From an uncultured Rikenellaceae bacterium (GTDB lineage: Bacteria; Bacteroidota; Bacteroidia; Bacteroidales; Rikenellaceae), in contig CALVFI010000014.1 of the NCBI GenBank assembly GCA_944326815.1, positions 248,001 to 312,000 on the forward strand: a stretch of DNA of 64,000 nucleotides, written 5' to 3'. Made by a program: the position numbers and the translations under genes. The notes under the pieces were generated by a model. That model had not been told where the DNA came from. It worked only from the letters and a program-made list of their open reading frames with translations, and did no database searches. Below, in pieces: positions 7,919-18,600 of this stretch; position 1 is the stretch's first letter, and every line of letters begins with the position of its first letter.

Positions 7919-8635
7919 ATGAGTAATTTTCTCTGTACATCATCCATCGGGAGAAAACTGGTCATGAGCATCTCGGGATGCTTTCTGATCTTGTTCCTGC
8001 TGTTCCACATGTCGATGAACATCGTGGCGATTTTCTCCGGAGAGGCCTATGACGCGATTTGCGCCTTCCTCGGCGCCAACTGGTATGCCCTGGCAGGTAC
8101 GCTGGTCTTGGCTGCCGGCGTGTTGGTGCACATCATTTATGCCATCTGGCTGACACTTCAGAACCGTAAGGCACGCGGTAATGTCCGTTATGCTGTGACG
8201 GCTCAGGAGGAGGGTGTGAGCTGGTCGTCGAAGAACATGCTGGTGCTCGGTTTTATCGTGCTGGGCGGTCTGTTGATTCACCTCTGGAACTTCTGGTCCA
8301 AGATGCAGCTCGTGGAGATCATGGGTGGCCATGAGGTGACGCTTTGCAATGGCGATATCGTGAGTCCGACCGATGGATCGGCCCTGATTCAATATACGTT
8401 CGGGCAGTGGTATTTCGTGGTGATTTATCTGGTGTGGCTTGCTGCACTTTGGTTCCACCTCACACACGGCGTGTGGAGTATGTTCCAGACTACGGGTTGG
8501 GCAAACGCTCTGTGGTATCCCCGTCTGAAATGTATTGCCAATATTGTGGCTACCATTATTTTCCTCTGCTTTGCAGCGGTAGTTGTGGTATTCTTCCTCC
8601 GGAGCTTCGGATGTGCTTCGGGTATCTGCATCTAA
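7919..8635 (+). CDS. frdC: fumarate reductase / succinate dehydrogenase cytochrome b558 subunit
   Basis: A 238-aa membrane anchor of the single-subunit, di-haem b558 type. It passes electrons from menaquinol to the FrdAB arm. Five hydrophobic segments are visible. Histidines in four of them are candidate haem ligands: LLFHMSMNIV, VLVHIIYAIW, LLIHLWNFW and WFHLTHGVWSMF. The start at 7919 (MSNFLCTSSIGRKL) places the first helix as in the family; an upstream in-frame ATG gives an implausible leader. First gene of frdC-frdA-frdB, 29 bases ahead of frdA. Subunit order and anchor type are those of fumarate-respiring Bacteroidetes, so fumarate reduction is the likely physiological direction; sdhC is the equivalent name. 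Confidence 0.92.
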   Translation: MSNFLCTSSIGRKLVMSISGCFLILFLLFHMSMNIVAIFSGEAYDAICAFLGANWYALAGTLVLAAGVLVHIIYAIWLTLQNRKARGNVRYAVTAQEEGVSWSSKNMLVLGFIVLGGLLIHLWNFWSKMQLVEIMGGHEVTLCNGDIVSPTDGSALIQYTFGQWYFVVIYLVWLAALWFHLTHGVWSMFQTTGWANALWYPRLKCIANIVATIIFLCFAAVVVVFFLRSFGCASGICI

Positions 8636-8664
8636 CTTAGAGACAAATAAAAAAATAACGACAT

Positions 8665-10608
8665 ATGGCAACATTAGATTCCAAGATTCCGCAGGGCCCG
8701 TTGGCCGAAAAGTGGAGCAATCACAAGGCACATATCAAGGTGGTGAGCCCGGCCAACAAGCGTAAGCTCGATATTATTGTGATCGGAACAGGGCTCGGAG
8801 GTGCATCGGCAGCCGCTTCGCTCGGCGAATTGGGCTACAATGTGAAGGTGTTCTGCATTCAAGACTCTCCGCGTCGTGCTCACTCGATCGCCGCACAGGG
8901 AGGTATCAATGCCGCAAAGAACTACCAGAACGATAACGACTCGATATTCCGTCTGTTCTACGATACGATCAAGGGTGGTGACTACCGCGCTCGTGAAGCA
9001 AATGTCTACCGTCTGGCCGAGGTGTCGAATGCCATCATCGACCAGTGTGTGGCTCAGGGTGTCCCCTTTGCCCGCGAATACGGCGGTCTGCTCGATAACC
9101 GTTCATTCGGCGGTGCTCAGGTATCACGTACGTTCTACGCCCGTGGCCAAACGGGCCAGCAGCTTCTGTTGGGTGCTTATGCAGCATTGAATCGTCAGAT
9201 TTCCAAAGGTAGCGTGAAGAGTTTCCCCCGTCATGAGGTGTTGGATATCGTGTTGGTTGATGGTAAGGCACGTGGAGTCATCACACGTAACATCATTACC
9301 GGAGAGATCGAACGTTTCGGTGCCCATGCCGTCGTGATGGCTACCGGTGGTTACGGAAACGTATTCTTCCTTTCGACGAATGCCATGAACTCCAACGGTT
9401 CGGTAGCTTGGCAGGCTTACAAGAAAGGCGCTTTCTTTGCTAACCCCTGTTTCACACAGATCCACCCGACCTGTATCCCGGTACACGGCGACCAGCAGTC
9501 GAAACTGACGCTGATGTCGGAGTCGTTGCGTAACGATGGCCGTATTTGGGTGCCCAAGAATAAAGCGGATGTGGAAGCACTTCGTGCCAAGAAAAAGAAA
9601 CCGTCGGATATTCCCGAAGAGGATCGTGACTACTATTTGGAGCGTCGCTATCCGGCTTTCGGAAACCTCGTGCCGCGTGACGTGGCTTCGCGTGCCGCCA
9701 AGGAGCGCTGCGATGCCGGTTATGGCGTGAACGAGACCGGACTGGCTGTCTTCCTTGATTTCAAGACCGCCATCGCGCGTTTGGGTGAAGATGTGATCCG
9801 TCAGCGTTACGGCAACCTTTTCCAGATGTACGAGAAGATTACCGATGTGAACCCGTATCATGAGCCGATGATGATCTATCCGGCCGTTCACTATACTATG
9901 GGCGGTATCTGGGTCGATTACAACCTGATGACTACGATTCCTGGTCTTTATGCCATCGGTGAGGCCAACTTCTCCGATCATGGAGCCAACCGTCTGGGAG
10001 CTTCGGCGCTCATGCAGGGTTTGGCCGATGGTTATTTCGTGCTGCCTTATACGATCGGCGACTACCTATCGCACGAGATTCAGTCTCCGAAGGTGGATAC
10101 GACGACCAAGGAGTTCGACGAAGCCGAGAAGAGTGTTCGTGATAGAATCGCAAAACTGTTCTCGATCAAGGGGAAACAAACCGTTGATGAGATCCATAAG
10201 AAACTTGGTCACATTATGTGGGAGAATGTCGGCATGGCTCGTACTGCCGAGAGTCTGACCAAAGCACAGGAGGAGATCCGTGCGCTCCGTAAGGAGTTCT
10301 GGGCCGATGTGAAGGTCCCCGGAACGAATGAGGAGTTCAATCAGGAGTTGGAGAAGGCTCTTCGTTTGGCCGACTTCCTGGAATTGGGTGAATTGATGGC
10401 TTATGATGGATTAAACCGCAACGAATCTTGCGGCGGTCACTTCCGTACCGAGTATCAGACTCCGGAGGGAGAGGCATTGCGTGATGACGAACATTATGCT
10501 TATGCTGCCGTATGGGAGTATACAGGCCCTGATACGGAACCGAAACTCCACAAGGAAGAGCTCAAATTCGAAGCCGTACAACTGGCTCAGCGTAATTACA
10601 AAGACTAA
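8665..10608 (+). CDS. frdA: fumarate reductase / succinate dehydrogenase flavoprotein subunit
   Basis: A 647-aa catalytic subunit that interconverts fumarate and succinate on covalently bound FAD. The dinucleotide fold begins [19 protein letters not shown] (G41, G43, G46). The FAD-linking histidine is H73 in [11 protein letters not shown]. The active-site stretches [23 protein letters not shown] and the FAD-binding [19 protein letters not shown] are intact. The C-terminal helical domain ends in [16 protein letters not shown]. The length is right for the non-classical (Wolinella / Bacteroides) branch. It is cytoplasmic, bound to the membrane through FrdB and FrdC, and is the terminal step of the succinate pathway served by the nearby PEP carboxykinase. 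Confidence 0.96.
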   Translation: MATLDSKIPQGPLAEKWSNHKAHIKVVSPANKRKLDIIVIGTGLGGASAAASLGELGYNVKVFCIQDSPRRAHSIAAQGGINAAKNYQNDNDSIFRLFYDTIKGGDYRAREANVYRLAEVSNAIIDQCVAQGVPFAREYGGLLDNRSFGGAQVSRTFYARGQTGQQLLLGAYAALNRQISKGSVKSFPRHEVLDIVLVDGKARGVITRNIITGEIERFGAHAVVMATGGYGNVFFLSTNAMNSNGSVAWQAYKKGAFFANPCFTQIHPTCIPVHGDQQSKLTLMSESLRNDGRIWVPKNKADVEALRAKKKKPSDIPEEDRDYYLERRYPAFGNLVPRDVASRAAKERCDAGYGVNETGLAVFLDFKTAIARLGEDVIRQRYGNLFQMYEKITDVNPYHEPMMIYPAVHYTMGGIWVDYNLMTTIPGLYAIGEANFSDHGANRLGASALMQGLADGYFVLPYTIGDYLSHEIQSPKVDTTTKEFDEAEKSVRDRIAKLFSIKGKQTVDEIHKKLGHIMWENVGMARTAESLTKAQEEIRALRKEFWADVKVPGTNEEFNQELEKALRLADFLELGELMAYDGLNRNESCGGHFRTEYQTPEGEALRDDEHYAYAAVWEYTGPDTEPKLHKEELKFEAVQLAQRNYKD

Positions 10609-10663
10609 CGCGGGTCGGTGCGACAGCTGATTGTTTTTTACGAACAGTTTAAATGAAAAGACA

Positions 10664-11407
10664 ATGAACTTGAAATTAAAAATATGGCGTCAGAAAAACG
10701 CCAAAGCAAAGGGCGGTTTCGAGATGTATCATGTGGAGAATGTCTCTCCGGACACTTCATTCCTTGAAATGCTCGATATCCTGAACAACAACTTGATTCA
10801 TGAAGGCAAGGAGCCGATCGTGTTTGATCATGACTGCCGCGAGGGTATCTGTGGTATGTGCTCGCTCCATATCAATGGTCATGCACATGGGCCCGATACC
10901 GATATCACAACTTGCCAGCTCCATATGCGTAAATTTAAGGACGGCGATACAATCGTTATCGAGCCGTGGCGTTCGGCAGCGTTCCCCGTTATCAAGGATC
11001 TGGCCGTGGATCGTAGCGCCTATGACAAGATTCTGCAGGCGGGTGGTTTCATATCGGTGAATACCGGTGGTGTGCCTGATGCCAATGCGATTCCTATTTC
11101 GAAGAAGGATGCCGATGAGAGTATGGATGCAGCAGCCTGCATCGGATGCGGAGCTTGTGCTGCGACCTGCAAAAACGGGTCTGCGATGTTGTTCGTAGCA
11201 GCTCGTGTATCGTCGTTGGCAAAATTGCCGCAGGGTCGGATAGAGGGTGCGCGTCGTGCGAAAGCGATGGTGGCCAAGATGGACGAACTCGGTTTCGGAA
11301 ACTGTACCAATACCGGTGCGTGCGAGGCCGAGTGTCCTAAGGGAATCTCCATTGCTCATATTGCTCGATTGAACCGTGAGTTCCTTTCGGCTAAGTTCGA
11401 AGACTAA
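10664..11407 (+). CDS. frdB: fumarate reductase / succinate dehydrogenase iron-sulfur subunit
   Basis: A 247-aa electron-transfer subunit. The N-terminal [2Fe-2S] ferredoxin domain has C58, C63, C66 and C84 (CREGICGMC ... TTC). The C-terminal part has C159-x2-C162-x2-C165-x3-C169 and C214, C220, C224, which together bind the [4Fe-4S] and [3Fe-4S] centres. The start at 10664 ([10 protein letters not shown]) was chosen because the 11 upstream in-frame residues are not family-like. Last gene of frdCAB, 55 bases after frdA and followed directly by a strong terminator. Confidence 0.96.
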   Translation: MNLKLKIWRQKNAKAKGGFEMYHVENVSPDTSFLEMLDILNNNLIHEGKEPIVFDHDCREGICGMCSLHINGHAHGPDTDITTCQLHMRKFKDGDTIVIEPWRSAAFPVIKDLAVDRSAYDKILQAGGFISVNTGGVPDANAIPISKKDADESMDAAACIGCGACAATCKNGSAMLFVAARVSSLAKLPQGRIEGARRAKAMVAKMDELGFGNCTNTGACEAECPKGISIAHIARLNREFLSAKFED

Positions 11408-11427
11408 GTTTTTATAAGTAGTAATAG

Positions 11428-11469
11428 AAAAAGAGGGAGCGGCCACAGGTCGTTCCCTCTTTTTGTTTT
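11428..11469 (+). terminator. intrinsic terminator after frdB
   Basis: A 17-bp stem (11428-11444 with 11448-11464, three-base loop, two G-U pairs) has A-runs on the left and T-runs on the right. It ends frdCAB and, with A/T flanks on both sides, could also stop the opposing minus-strand transcript. Confidence 0.9.
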
Positions 11470-11507
11470 GTTGTTAGGCCGGATGGAAGAATGTGGCAAA
11501 AACTTGG

Positions 11508-12140
11508 TTAAAGCCCCGCCTCTTCGTCGATCAGGATGACTGTGATTCGCCCTTTGGGGTAGCACCGCGAGAGAATCAGATGTTCGTTGCAGATACGCTG
11601 CGGAGAGCGGCAGTCCATGCATTTCCCCGTTTTTACACAGGGCGTGGTGAATCCTTCATGCCTTGCGGCGTTTTTCGGTGCAGCAATCGTCTTGATCCGG
11701 GCCTCTGCCTCCTCCGGTGTGGTGCATATTTTATTTTTCCCGGCAATGAGCATCACTTTCTTGGGCCCGAAAGCCACCGGAGCGATACGGTTGCCGATCA
11801 TGTCGAGCCAATGGAGCGTCCCTTCCAAACTGATAGCATTGATTCCTGTCAGAAATAGATCCGAGAGCAATCCTTGTCGGCGACGCTCCATATTGCCGCC
11901 ATCGGGATTTCCCGGTACGAAACCGTCGTAGAAAGTGATGCCGGAGAATTTCCCTTCCCGCAGTTCGTCGATGACTCCCGTTGCGAGCAAGGTCATGGAA
12001 TCGCCGAATGAGATGCTCTTCGGAGCGATTCGGAGGATCTCTTTGCGGATATATATTCCGGCTTCATCAATGTTTGGCAGAATCACGACATGGAAGCCAT
12101 TGCGGCTCAGAATATGTGCGGATTGTTCTAATAGATTCAT
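11508..12140 (-). CDS. LUD-domain (lactate-utilisation type) protein
   Basis: A 210-aa single LUD-domain protein (LutC/YkgG-like family, formerly DUF162). Characterised members take part in iron-sulfur-dependent lactate oxidation, but solitary copies have no assigned reaction. Visible are ISFGDSMTLLATGVIDELR near the start, the conserved core (GINAISLEGTLHWLDMIGNR) and KVMLIAGKNKI. A Cys-rich tail follows: CVKTGKCMDCRSPQRIC. Such a tail could bind metal. No LutA or LutB partner is nearby; instead it follows a 123-aa hypothetical gene with 2 bases between them, so the two are probably co-transcribed. Confidence 0.8.
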   Translation of the reverse strand: MNLLEQSAHILSRNGFHVVILPNIDEAGIYIRKEILRIAPKSISFGDSMTLLATGVIDELREGKFSGITFYDGFVPGNPDGGNMERRRQGLLSDLFLTGINAISLEGTLHWLDMIGNRIAPVAFGPKKVMLIAGKNKICTTPEEAEARIKTIAAPKNAARHEGFTTPCVKTGKCMDCRSPQRICNEHLILSRCYPKGRITVILIDEEAGL

Positions 12141-12142
12141 GG

Positions 12143-12514
12143 CTATTCTTTAAGTGATGCAAGATTTTTTACAACGTATATAGGGACTTTATATTGAAAG
12201 GACATGTCGTCTTCCGTAGGTTCGACGATGGTAATCTCCTGTGCCTTCAATAATATGCCCCGGGCCTCTTTGGCGATCGACTGGATCTCCAATGCGGAGT
12301 CGTGGTTGCGGTAAAGTATAGCGTCGGAACCGCCGTCATAGACCAGGCGGGCACTGTTGTCGGGTTCCCTTTCTTGCCCTCCGAGAATGAGTACCAGATC
12401 GCCTGCGGCATTGGATAGCAAGTCGTATGCGGTGTCCTTATATGTTTGTTTGGAGGAGCGATTCGAGTCCGATGCTGTGTCCGAACGGTCGGAATGGGCT
12501 TTGTGGTTGTTCAT
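12143..12514 (-). CDS. hypothetical protein, 123 aa
   Basis: I do not recognise it. The first 30 residues are hydrophilic and Ser/Asp/Lys-rich (HKAHSDRSDTASDSNRSSKQ), so probably disordered. The rest looks like a compact alpha/beta domain (AGDLVLILGGQ, ALEIQSIAKEARGILLKAQ, YKVPIYVVKNL). No signal peptide or membrane segment. It is tightly linked to the downstream LUD gene (2-base gap). A TACATTTG -7 box lies upstream at 12535-12542. A helper or partner of the LUD protein is possible from context only. Confidence 0.6.
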   Translation of the reverse strand: MNNHKAHSDRSDTASDSNRSSKQTYKDTAYDLLSNAAGDLVLILGGQEREPDNSARLVYDGGSDAILYRNHDSALEIQSIAKEARGILLKAQEITIVEPTEDDMSFQYKVPIYVVKNLASLKE

Positions 12515-12534
12515 GAGTTGTTGTCTATTTGGAA

Positions 12535-12542
12535 CAAATGTA
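12535..12542 (-). promoter_or_regulatory. predicted -7 box for the hypothetical-LUD operon
   Basis: The complement of 12535-12542 is TACATTTG, an exact TAnnTTTG, 20 bases before the ATG at 12514. No good -33 box was found. It lies just past the pckA terminator, so this operon seems to have its own promoter. Confidence 0.4.
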
Positions 12543-12552
12543 GGGATAATCT

Positions 12553-12592
12553 CTGAAAAAACGAAAGGCGTACCCCCGTGAGATACGCCTTT
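12553..12592 (-). terminator. intrinsic terminator of pckA
   Basis: TAC GCC TTT (12584-12592) pairs with AAAGGCGTA (12564-12572): 9 bp, 11-base loop. Read on the minus strand the stem is followed by CGTTTTTTC. It separates pckA from the downstream hypothetical-LUD pair. Confidence 0.88.
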
Positions 12593-12613
12593 ACATTTAT
12601 TAGCTGGCTCGAA

Positions 12614-14221
12614 TTACAATTTCGGACCGGCAGCTACCAAGTCTTTGCCTGCTTCATTGCCAGTGAACTTGGTGAAGTTCTTGATGAAGCGTTCTGCAAG
12701 GTCTTTAGCCTTCACATCCCAGTCTGCAGCGCTTGCATAAGTGTCACGCGGATCAAGAATGTTGGGATCTACACCTGGAAGAGCGGTCGGAACCTCGAAG
12801 TCGAAATACGGGATCTTCTTAGTCGGAGCCTTATCGATCGATCCGTCAAGGATTGCGTCGATGATACCTCTCGTATCCTTGATCGAGATACGTTTGCCCG
12901 TACCGTTCCAGCCGGTATTTACGAGGTAGGCTTTTGCGCCCGATTTCTGCATCTTCTTTACGAGTTCTTCACCGTATTTGGTCGGGTGCAGCGAAAGGAA
13001 AGCTGCTCCGAAGCAGGCCGAGAAGGTCGGCGTAGGTTCGGTGATACCGCGTTCCGTACCAGCCAACTTGGCGGTGAATCCGGAGAGGAAGTAGTACTTC
13101 GTCTGTTCGGGAGTCAGAATCGAAACCGGAGGCAGTACGCCGAAGGCATCGGCCGACAGGAAGATCACTTTCTCTGCAGGACCTGCTTTGGAAACCGGTT
13201 TTACGATATTCTCGATATGGTAGATCGGGTATGATACACGAGTGTTTTCGGTAACCGATTTGTCAGCGAAGTCAATCGAACCGTCTTCGCGAACCGTTAC
13301 GTTCTCGAGCAGTGCATCACGTTTGATGGCATTCCAGATATCGGGCTCGCTCTCTTTGTCAAGGTTAATTACCTTTGCGTAGCAACCGCCTTCGAAGTTG
13401 AATACGCCTTCGTCGTCCCAACCATGCTCGTCGTCACCGATCAACAGACGTTTCGGGTCAGTCGACAAGGTTGTTTTGCCGGTACCGGACAAACCGAAGA
13501 AAATAGCGGTATTCTTACCCTCTTTGTCGGTGTTGGCCGAGCAGTGCATCGAGGCCATCCCTTTGAGCGGAAGCAGATAGTTCATGTAGGAGAACATACC
13601 CTTTTTCATCTCACCACCGTACCAGGTATTGATGATAACCTGCATTTTCTCGGTCAGGTTGAATACAACGGCTGTTTCCGAGTTGAGGCCGAGTTCCTTG
13701 TAGTTCTCGACTTTTGCTTTCGAGGCATTCAGAACTACGAAATCGGGTTCGCCATAATTGGCCAACTCTTCAGCGGTCGGACGGATGAACATATTGGTCA
13801 CAAAGTGTGCCTGCCAAGCCACTTCCATGATGAAGCGGATTTTCAGACGCGAGTTTTCATTGGCACCGCAGAAAGTATCCACAACGAACAGACGTTTGTT
13901 CGAAAGTTCTTTGTCTGCCAATGCTTTAAGTACTTTCCAACTCTCTTGGCTGAGGGGTTTGTTGTCATTTTTGTACTCGTCCGAGGTCCACCAGATCGTA
14001 TCTTTGGTGGTGTCGTCCATTACAAAGAATTTATCCTTGGGCGAACGGCCGGTATAAACGCCGGTCATCACATTCACGGCACCCATGTTGGTCAAAGTGC
14101 CTTTTTCGTAGCCTTCCAGACCCGGTTTGGTCTCTTCTTTAAACAGCTCCTCGTAGGAGGGGTTGTGTACGATCTCGGTTACGCCCGTGATGCCGTACTT
14201 GCTCAAATCAATCTTTGACAT
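12614..14221 (-). CDS. pckA: phosphoenolpyruvate carboxykinase (ATP)
   Basis: A 535-aa ATP-type PEPCK that interconverts oxaloacetate + ATP and PEP + CO2 + ADP. Visible in order are the substrate loop TGRSPKDKF (58-65), the kinase-1a P-loop GLSGTGKTT (243-251), the kinase-2/metal motif [20 protein letters not shown] (about 262-281) and the C-terminal adenine-binding region ([17 protein letters not shown]). The start at 14221 ([14 protein letters not shown]) fits the family. A consensus promoter lies 46 bases upstream and a strong terminator lies below. Beside frdCAB, the likely role is carboxylation of PEP to oxaloacetate for succinate fermentation, as in related gut anaerobes, but that direction is inference. 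Confidence 0.96.
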   Translation of the reverse strand: MSKIDLSKYGITGVTEIVHNPSYEELFKEETKPGLEGYEKGTLTNMGAVNVMTGVYTGRSPKDKFFVMDDTTKDTIWWTSDEYKNDNKPLSQESWKVLKALADKELSNKRLFVVDTFCGANENSRLKIRFIMEVAWQAHFVTNMFIRPTAEELANYGEPDFVVLNASKAKVENYKELGLNSETAVVFNLTEKMQVIINTWYGGEMKKGMFSYMNYLLPLKGMASMHCSANTDKEGKNTAIFFGLSGTGKTTLSTDPKRLLIGDDEHGWDDEGVFNFEGGCYAKVINLDKESEPDIWNAIKRDALLENVTVREDGSIDFADKSVTENTRVSYPIYHIENIVKPVSKAGPAEKVIFLSADAFGVLPPVSILTPEQTKYYFLSGFTAKLAGTERGITEPTPTFSACFGAAFLSLHPTKYGEELVKKMQKSGAKAYLVNTGWNGTGKRISIKDTRGIIDAILDGSIDKAPTKKIPYFDFEVPTALPGVDPNILDPRDTYASAADWDVKAKDLAERFIKNFTKFTGNEAGKDLVAAGPKL

Positions 14222-14266
14222 AATACCATTTATTTTAGTTAAACCTCTTCCTATCAGTAATCGTCG

Positions 14267-14300
14267 CAAAGGTATAAAAAAACTTTTATTGTTACACAAA
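14267..14300 (-). promoter_or_regulatory. predicted pckA promoter
   Basis: On the minus strand TTTG (complement of 14297-14300), 22 bases, then TACCTTTG (complement of 14267-14274). Both boxes are exact. The predicted start is about 40 bases before the pckA ATG. Confidence 0.7.
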
Positions 14301-14461
14301 TAACAATACTTTTTTTAATTTATTTTAAAAAATCCGACAAATTGTTGATAAGTAATTCTTTGTATGCAACTGAAACGTGTGTCGTGTGGATTTAATTGTA
14401 CGAATAGCATGAAAATAGTGTGGAAATGCGTTATCTTGGTCTGAAAATAGCGTGTGTGATC

Positions 14462-15613
14462 ATGGCCGGAGTCTACATACATATCCCTTTTTGCAAGCAG
14501 TTGTGTTATTATTGCGACTTTTATCGTTGCATATCTCTTGCCAAAAAAGGGGAATTGTTATCGGCTTTGGAGACGGAAATGGCGCTTCAGGCTGGTTTTC
14601 TCGGAGATGTGCCGTTGAAAACAATCTATATTGGCGGAGGGACCCCGACTGTTTATGCTCCGGAGGAGTTGCAGCGGTTGATCGACCGGGCTAGAAACTT
14701 ATGGGATTGCTCCTCGGTGGAGGAGATTACGGTAGAGGCCAATCCCGACGATCTGACACCAGTATATGTAGAGGCATTGGCTCGAACGGAAATCAATCGT
14801 CTGAGTATCGGTATTCAATCTTTTATTGATCGGGATCTGCAATGGATGCATCGTCGCCATATGGCACAGGCCGCCATCGATGCGGTGCGGAGAGTGCAGG
14901 CGGCCGGGTTCGGCAATGTGACGATCGATTTGATTTATGGTATCCCGGGGATGACTGACAGAGAGTGGCGGATGAATTTGGAGCAAGCACTCGAACTCGG
15001 AGTCCAGCATATTTCGGCCTATCATCTGACCATTGAGCCGAACACGGTATTCGGCCGGAGGCAGGAGCAGGGAGGTCTCTCTCCTGTGGATGAGGAGACG
15101 AGTCAGAGGCAGTATGAGATCCTGCATGAAACATTAACAAAAGGCGGATTCGAACATTATGAGATTTCGAACTTTGCTCTTCCGGGCTTTCGGGCCGTTC
15201 ACAACAGCTCTTATTGGAACGGAGAACCTTATTTGGGGATCGGTCCTTCGGCACACTCTTATGACAGAAAGCGTAGGCGTTGGGTGGTCGCCTCTTTGGA
15301 GGATTATTTGGCGGGAGTCGATTCCGGAACGGTCTATGAGGAGGAGATTCTCTCTCCGGTAAACCAATATAATGAATATGTGATGACGCGGCTTCGATGT
15401 GCCGATGGTATCAATCTGAAGGAGATGGAATCTCGATTTGGGGCACGCGAATTGCGTCGATTCCTTGCCGATGCCGAGAAATTTATCAGAGAGGGGATAT
15501 TGATTTGTTGCGAGGGGTATTGTAAAATTCCTGCTCGGAATTTCCTGGTGTCGGACAACATCATATGTGATCTTTTCGTTGATGATGATGCTTCTGAGTC
15601 CTCTTTTTTGTAG
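14462..15613 (+). CDS. hemW: HemW-type radical SAM haem chaperone
   Basis: A 383-aa radical SAM protein of the HemW (formerly HemN-like) group. The cluster motif C11-x3-C15-x2-C18 sits in VYIHIPFCKQLCYYCDFYR, and the SAM-binding GGGTPTVY and NPDDLT segments follow. HemW proteins carry YCDF where true coproporphyrinogen oxidases have an extra Cys and a longer N-terminus, so haem insertion into respiratory enzymes is the better guess, possibly including FrdC nearby (inference). The start at 14462 gives the normal N-terminus; an upstream in-frame ATG at 14420 adds 14 non-conserved residues. Confidence 0.88.
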   Translation: MAGVYIHIPFCKQLCYYCDFYRCISLAKKGELLSALETEMALQAGFLGDVPLKTIYIGGGTPTVYAPEELQRLIDRARNLWDCSSVEEITVEANPDDLTPVYVEALARTEINRLSIGIQSFIDRDLQWMHRRHMAQAAIDAVRRVQAAGFGNVTIDLIYGIPGMTDREWRMNLEQALELGVQHISAYHLTIEPNTVFGRRQEQGGLSPVDEETSQRQYEILHETLTKGGFEHYEISNFALPGFRAVHNSSYWNGEPYLGIGPSAHSYDRKRRRWVVASLEDYLAGVDSGTVYEEEILSPVNQYNEYVMTRLRCADGINLKEMESRFGARELRRFLADAEKFIREGILICCEGYCKIPARNFLVSDNIICDLFVDDDASESSFL

Positions 15614-15640
15614 AAGTAAAGTAGAAAATTGTTAATTTTG
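15607..15640 (+). promoter_or_regulatory. predicted promoter of the glycogen synthase-phosphorylase gene
   Basis: TTTG (15607-15610), 22 bases, then TAATTTTG (15633-15640), both exact. The -33 box overlaps the hemW stop codon region. The predicted leader is about 35 bases. Confidence 0.6.
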
Positions 15641-15682
15641 TGCAGAATTTCCTATATCGTAGTAGATCATTAAGAAGAAAAT

Positions 15683-18600
15683 ATGTCTGGAGAAAATAAC
15701 AAAACATTGACGAAACCCGACTTCCTTTTTGAAGTCAGTTGGGAGGTGTGCAATAAAGTGGGTGGTATTCATACGGTGATTGCTACCAAAGCATTGACGA
15801 TGACGCGCCGTTTGGGCGATAAATATATACTTGTTGGCCCCGATATTCATCAGGAGGGAACAAATCCTGAATTCGAGGAGGATCCGAATCTGTTGAAATC
15901 GTGGCGCCAGGTGGTATATAATGAAGGAATCCGTGTGCGTGTCGGACGTTGGAAAATCAATGGTAATCCGATAGCTATTCTGGTCGACTTTACCTCATTT
16001 ATTCCGCATAAGGATGATATTCTGAAGTTCCTGTGGGAAACTTACAGGGTCGATTCGATCAGCGGACAGTGGGACTATATTGAACCGGTACTTTTCGGTT
16101 ATGCAGCTGGAAAGGTGATTGAAAGCTATATGGAGAGTTTCTGCGCTTCGACCGATAAGGTGGTGGCCCATTTCCACGAATGGATGACCGGCAGTGGAGG
16201 CCTCTATTTGCGTAAGTTCTCCCCCTATACGGCCATTACGTTTACGACACATGCAACGGTACTCGGCCGTTCGTTGGCCGGCAATGGGCAGCAGCTTTAT
16301 GCCAACCTGCAGCGATTCAATGCCGATGATTATGCCCGTCAGTATGGGGTGGTTGCCAAACATTCGATGGAGAAAACGGCGGCAAACTATTACGACTGTT
16401 TTACCACGGTGAGTGCAATCACGGCGCGGGAGTGCCAATATCTCTTGGGCCGAGAAGTGAATCTTGTAACCCCGAATGGTTTCGAGGATGATTTTGTCTG
16501 GAAAGATGAGGTGCTGGTTGCCAAACGTCGTGAGGCGCGCGATCTGATGATTCGTGTGGCCGAAGCGTGTCTCGATTGCAAATTCGAAAAAGAGCCGTTG
16601 ATTGTAGGAACCAGCGGCCGTTATGAATATAAGAATAAAGGTCTGGATGTTTTTGTAGAGTCACTCAAGAAGCTGGCTGAAAGTGATAAGTTGGATCGAG
16701 ACGTGTTGGCTTACATCACCGTGCCGGCCGGCAATAACGGACCACGCAAGGACCTGCAGGCTCATTTGGCCGATCCGTCAAATCCGATTGACCGTACGCT
16801 TTATCCTCATACGACGCATATCCTTTCGGGCTGGGATCCTATTGTGAATGCTCTTCAAGGCAGCAAGGTGCTTGAGCCGAGTTCGAAGGTTAAGGTGATT
16901 TTTGTTCCTACCTATCTGAACGGCAACGACGGTGTCTTCAACAAACCCTATTATGAACTGCTCTCCGGTATGGACGTGACGGTCTTTGCCTCCTACTATG
17001 AGCCGTGGGGTTATACGCCGCTGGAGAGTGTGGCATTCTCCGTGCCGACGATCACGACCTCACTGGCTGGATTTGGCGCTTGGGTGGATGACCATTCGAA
17101 AGACCACAAGGGAGTTGAGGTGATTGCCCGTACCGATACGAACGATGCCGAGGTCGTGGAGCATATTTCATCTTCGGTTCTTCGTTTTGCCAACATGGGG
17201 GCCAAGGAGTATCTGGATTGCTGCGACTCGGCAGAGACCATCTCCCAGACGGCGTTGTGGAAAAATCTGATCGCTTATTATGATAAAGCGTATGATATAG
17301 CCATTACCAATGCAGAGGTGCGTACGGATAAGGTGGCTTATGAAGGTGGTGGAAATTATACCGAACAGATCAATTTCGTCCGTCAGCAGTTGGTGAGCAA
17401 TCATCCGACGTGGACACGTTTGATGATTGAAAAGAGTCTGCCTGAGCGTTTGCAACCTCTGGCCGTGCTTTCTCACAACCTGTGGTGGTCATGGACCCTG
17501 GGAGCACACGAACTTTTCCGTTACATCGATCCGGAACTTTGGCATGACTGCGACTACAATCCGATCTCTTTGCTTGATAAATTGAGTTATGCACGGGTGA
17601 AGGAATTGGAGAAAGACGAGGAGTTCCTGGCACAGATGGATTCGGTCTATGCTGCTTTCAAAACCTATATGGCTGAGAAAAAAGAGGCAAAAGGTCCGAA
17701 GATTGCCTATTTCAGTATGGAGTATGGTTTGCACAGTTCGCTGAAGATCTATTCGGGTGGCCTCGGTATTCTGGCCGGAGATTATTTGAAGGAGGCCAGC
17801 GATAAGAATGTGCCTATGGTGGCAGTAGGCTTGCTTTACCGGTATGGGTATTTTACGCAGAAACTCTCTGCTCAGGGTTCGCAGGAGGCCAGCTATGAGG
17901 CGCAGAACTTCTATAAGTTGCCGATTTCTCCCGTGCGAGACAAGGATGGGAATTGGACCAGTATTCATATTGCTTTCCCGGGCCGTACCGTAACGGCGCG
18001 GATCTGGAAATGTGAGGTGGGGCGTACCGATCTCTATTTGTTGGATACCGACCATGACCTGAACCTGGATGAGGATCGTTCGATCACTTATCACCTTTAC
18101 GGCGGAGATTGGGAAAACCGATTGAAACAGGAGATATTGTTGGGTATCGGAGGTATTCGTGCTCTGCGAGAGATGGGGATTAGACAGGATGTCTATCACT
18201 GTAATGAGGGGCATGCCGCATTCATAGGCATTGAGCGTATCCGCAATCTGGTAAATAAATATAAACTTTCGTTCAGTGAGGCACTGGAGGTGGTGCGTTC
18301 GTCGTCGCTCTTTACGACACATACACCCGTACCTGCCGGTCATGATGCCTTCCCGGAGTCGATGATCCGTCAATACATGTCTCACTATCCGGATCGTCTG
18401 GGTATTACCTGGGATCAGTTCATCAATCTTGGCAAGACCAATCCGAACGATCCGAACGAGAAGTTCTCGATGAGTTTCCTTGCCTGCAATCTGTCTCAGG
18501 AGGTCAATGGTGTAAGTTGGCTGCATGGAGAGGTGAGCAAGGAGATTCTGGGCGGCATGTGGCCCGGTTACTTTAAAGACGAGCTCCATATCGGTTATGT

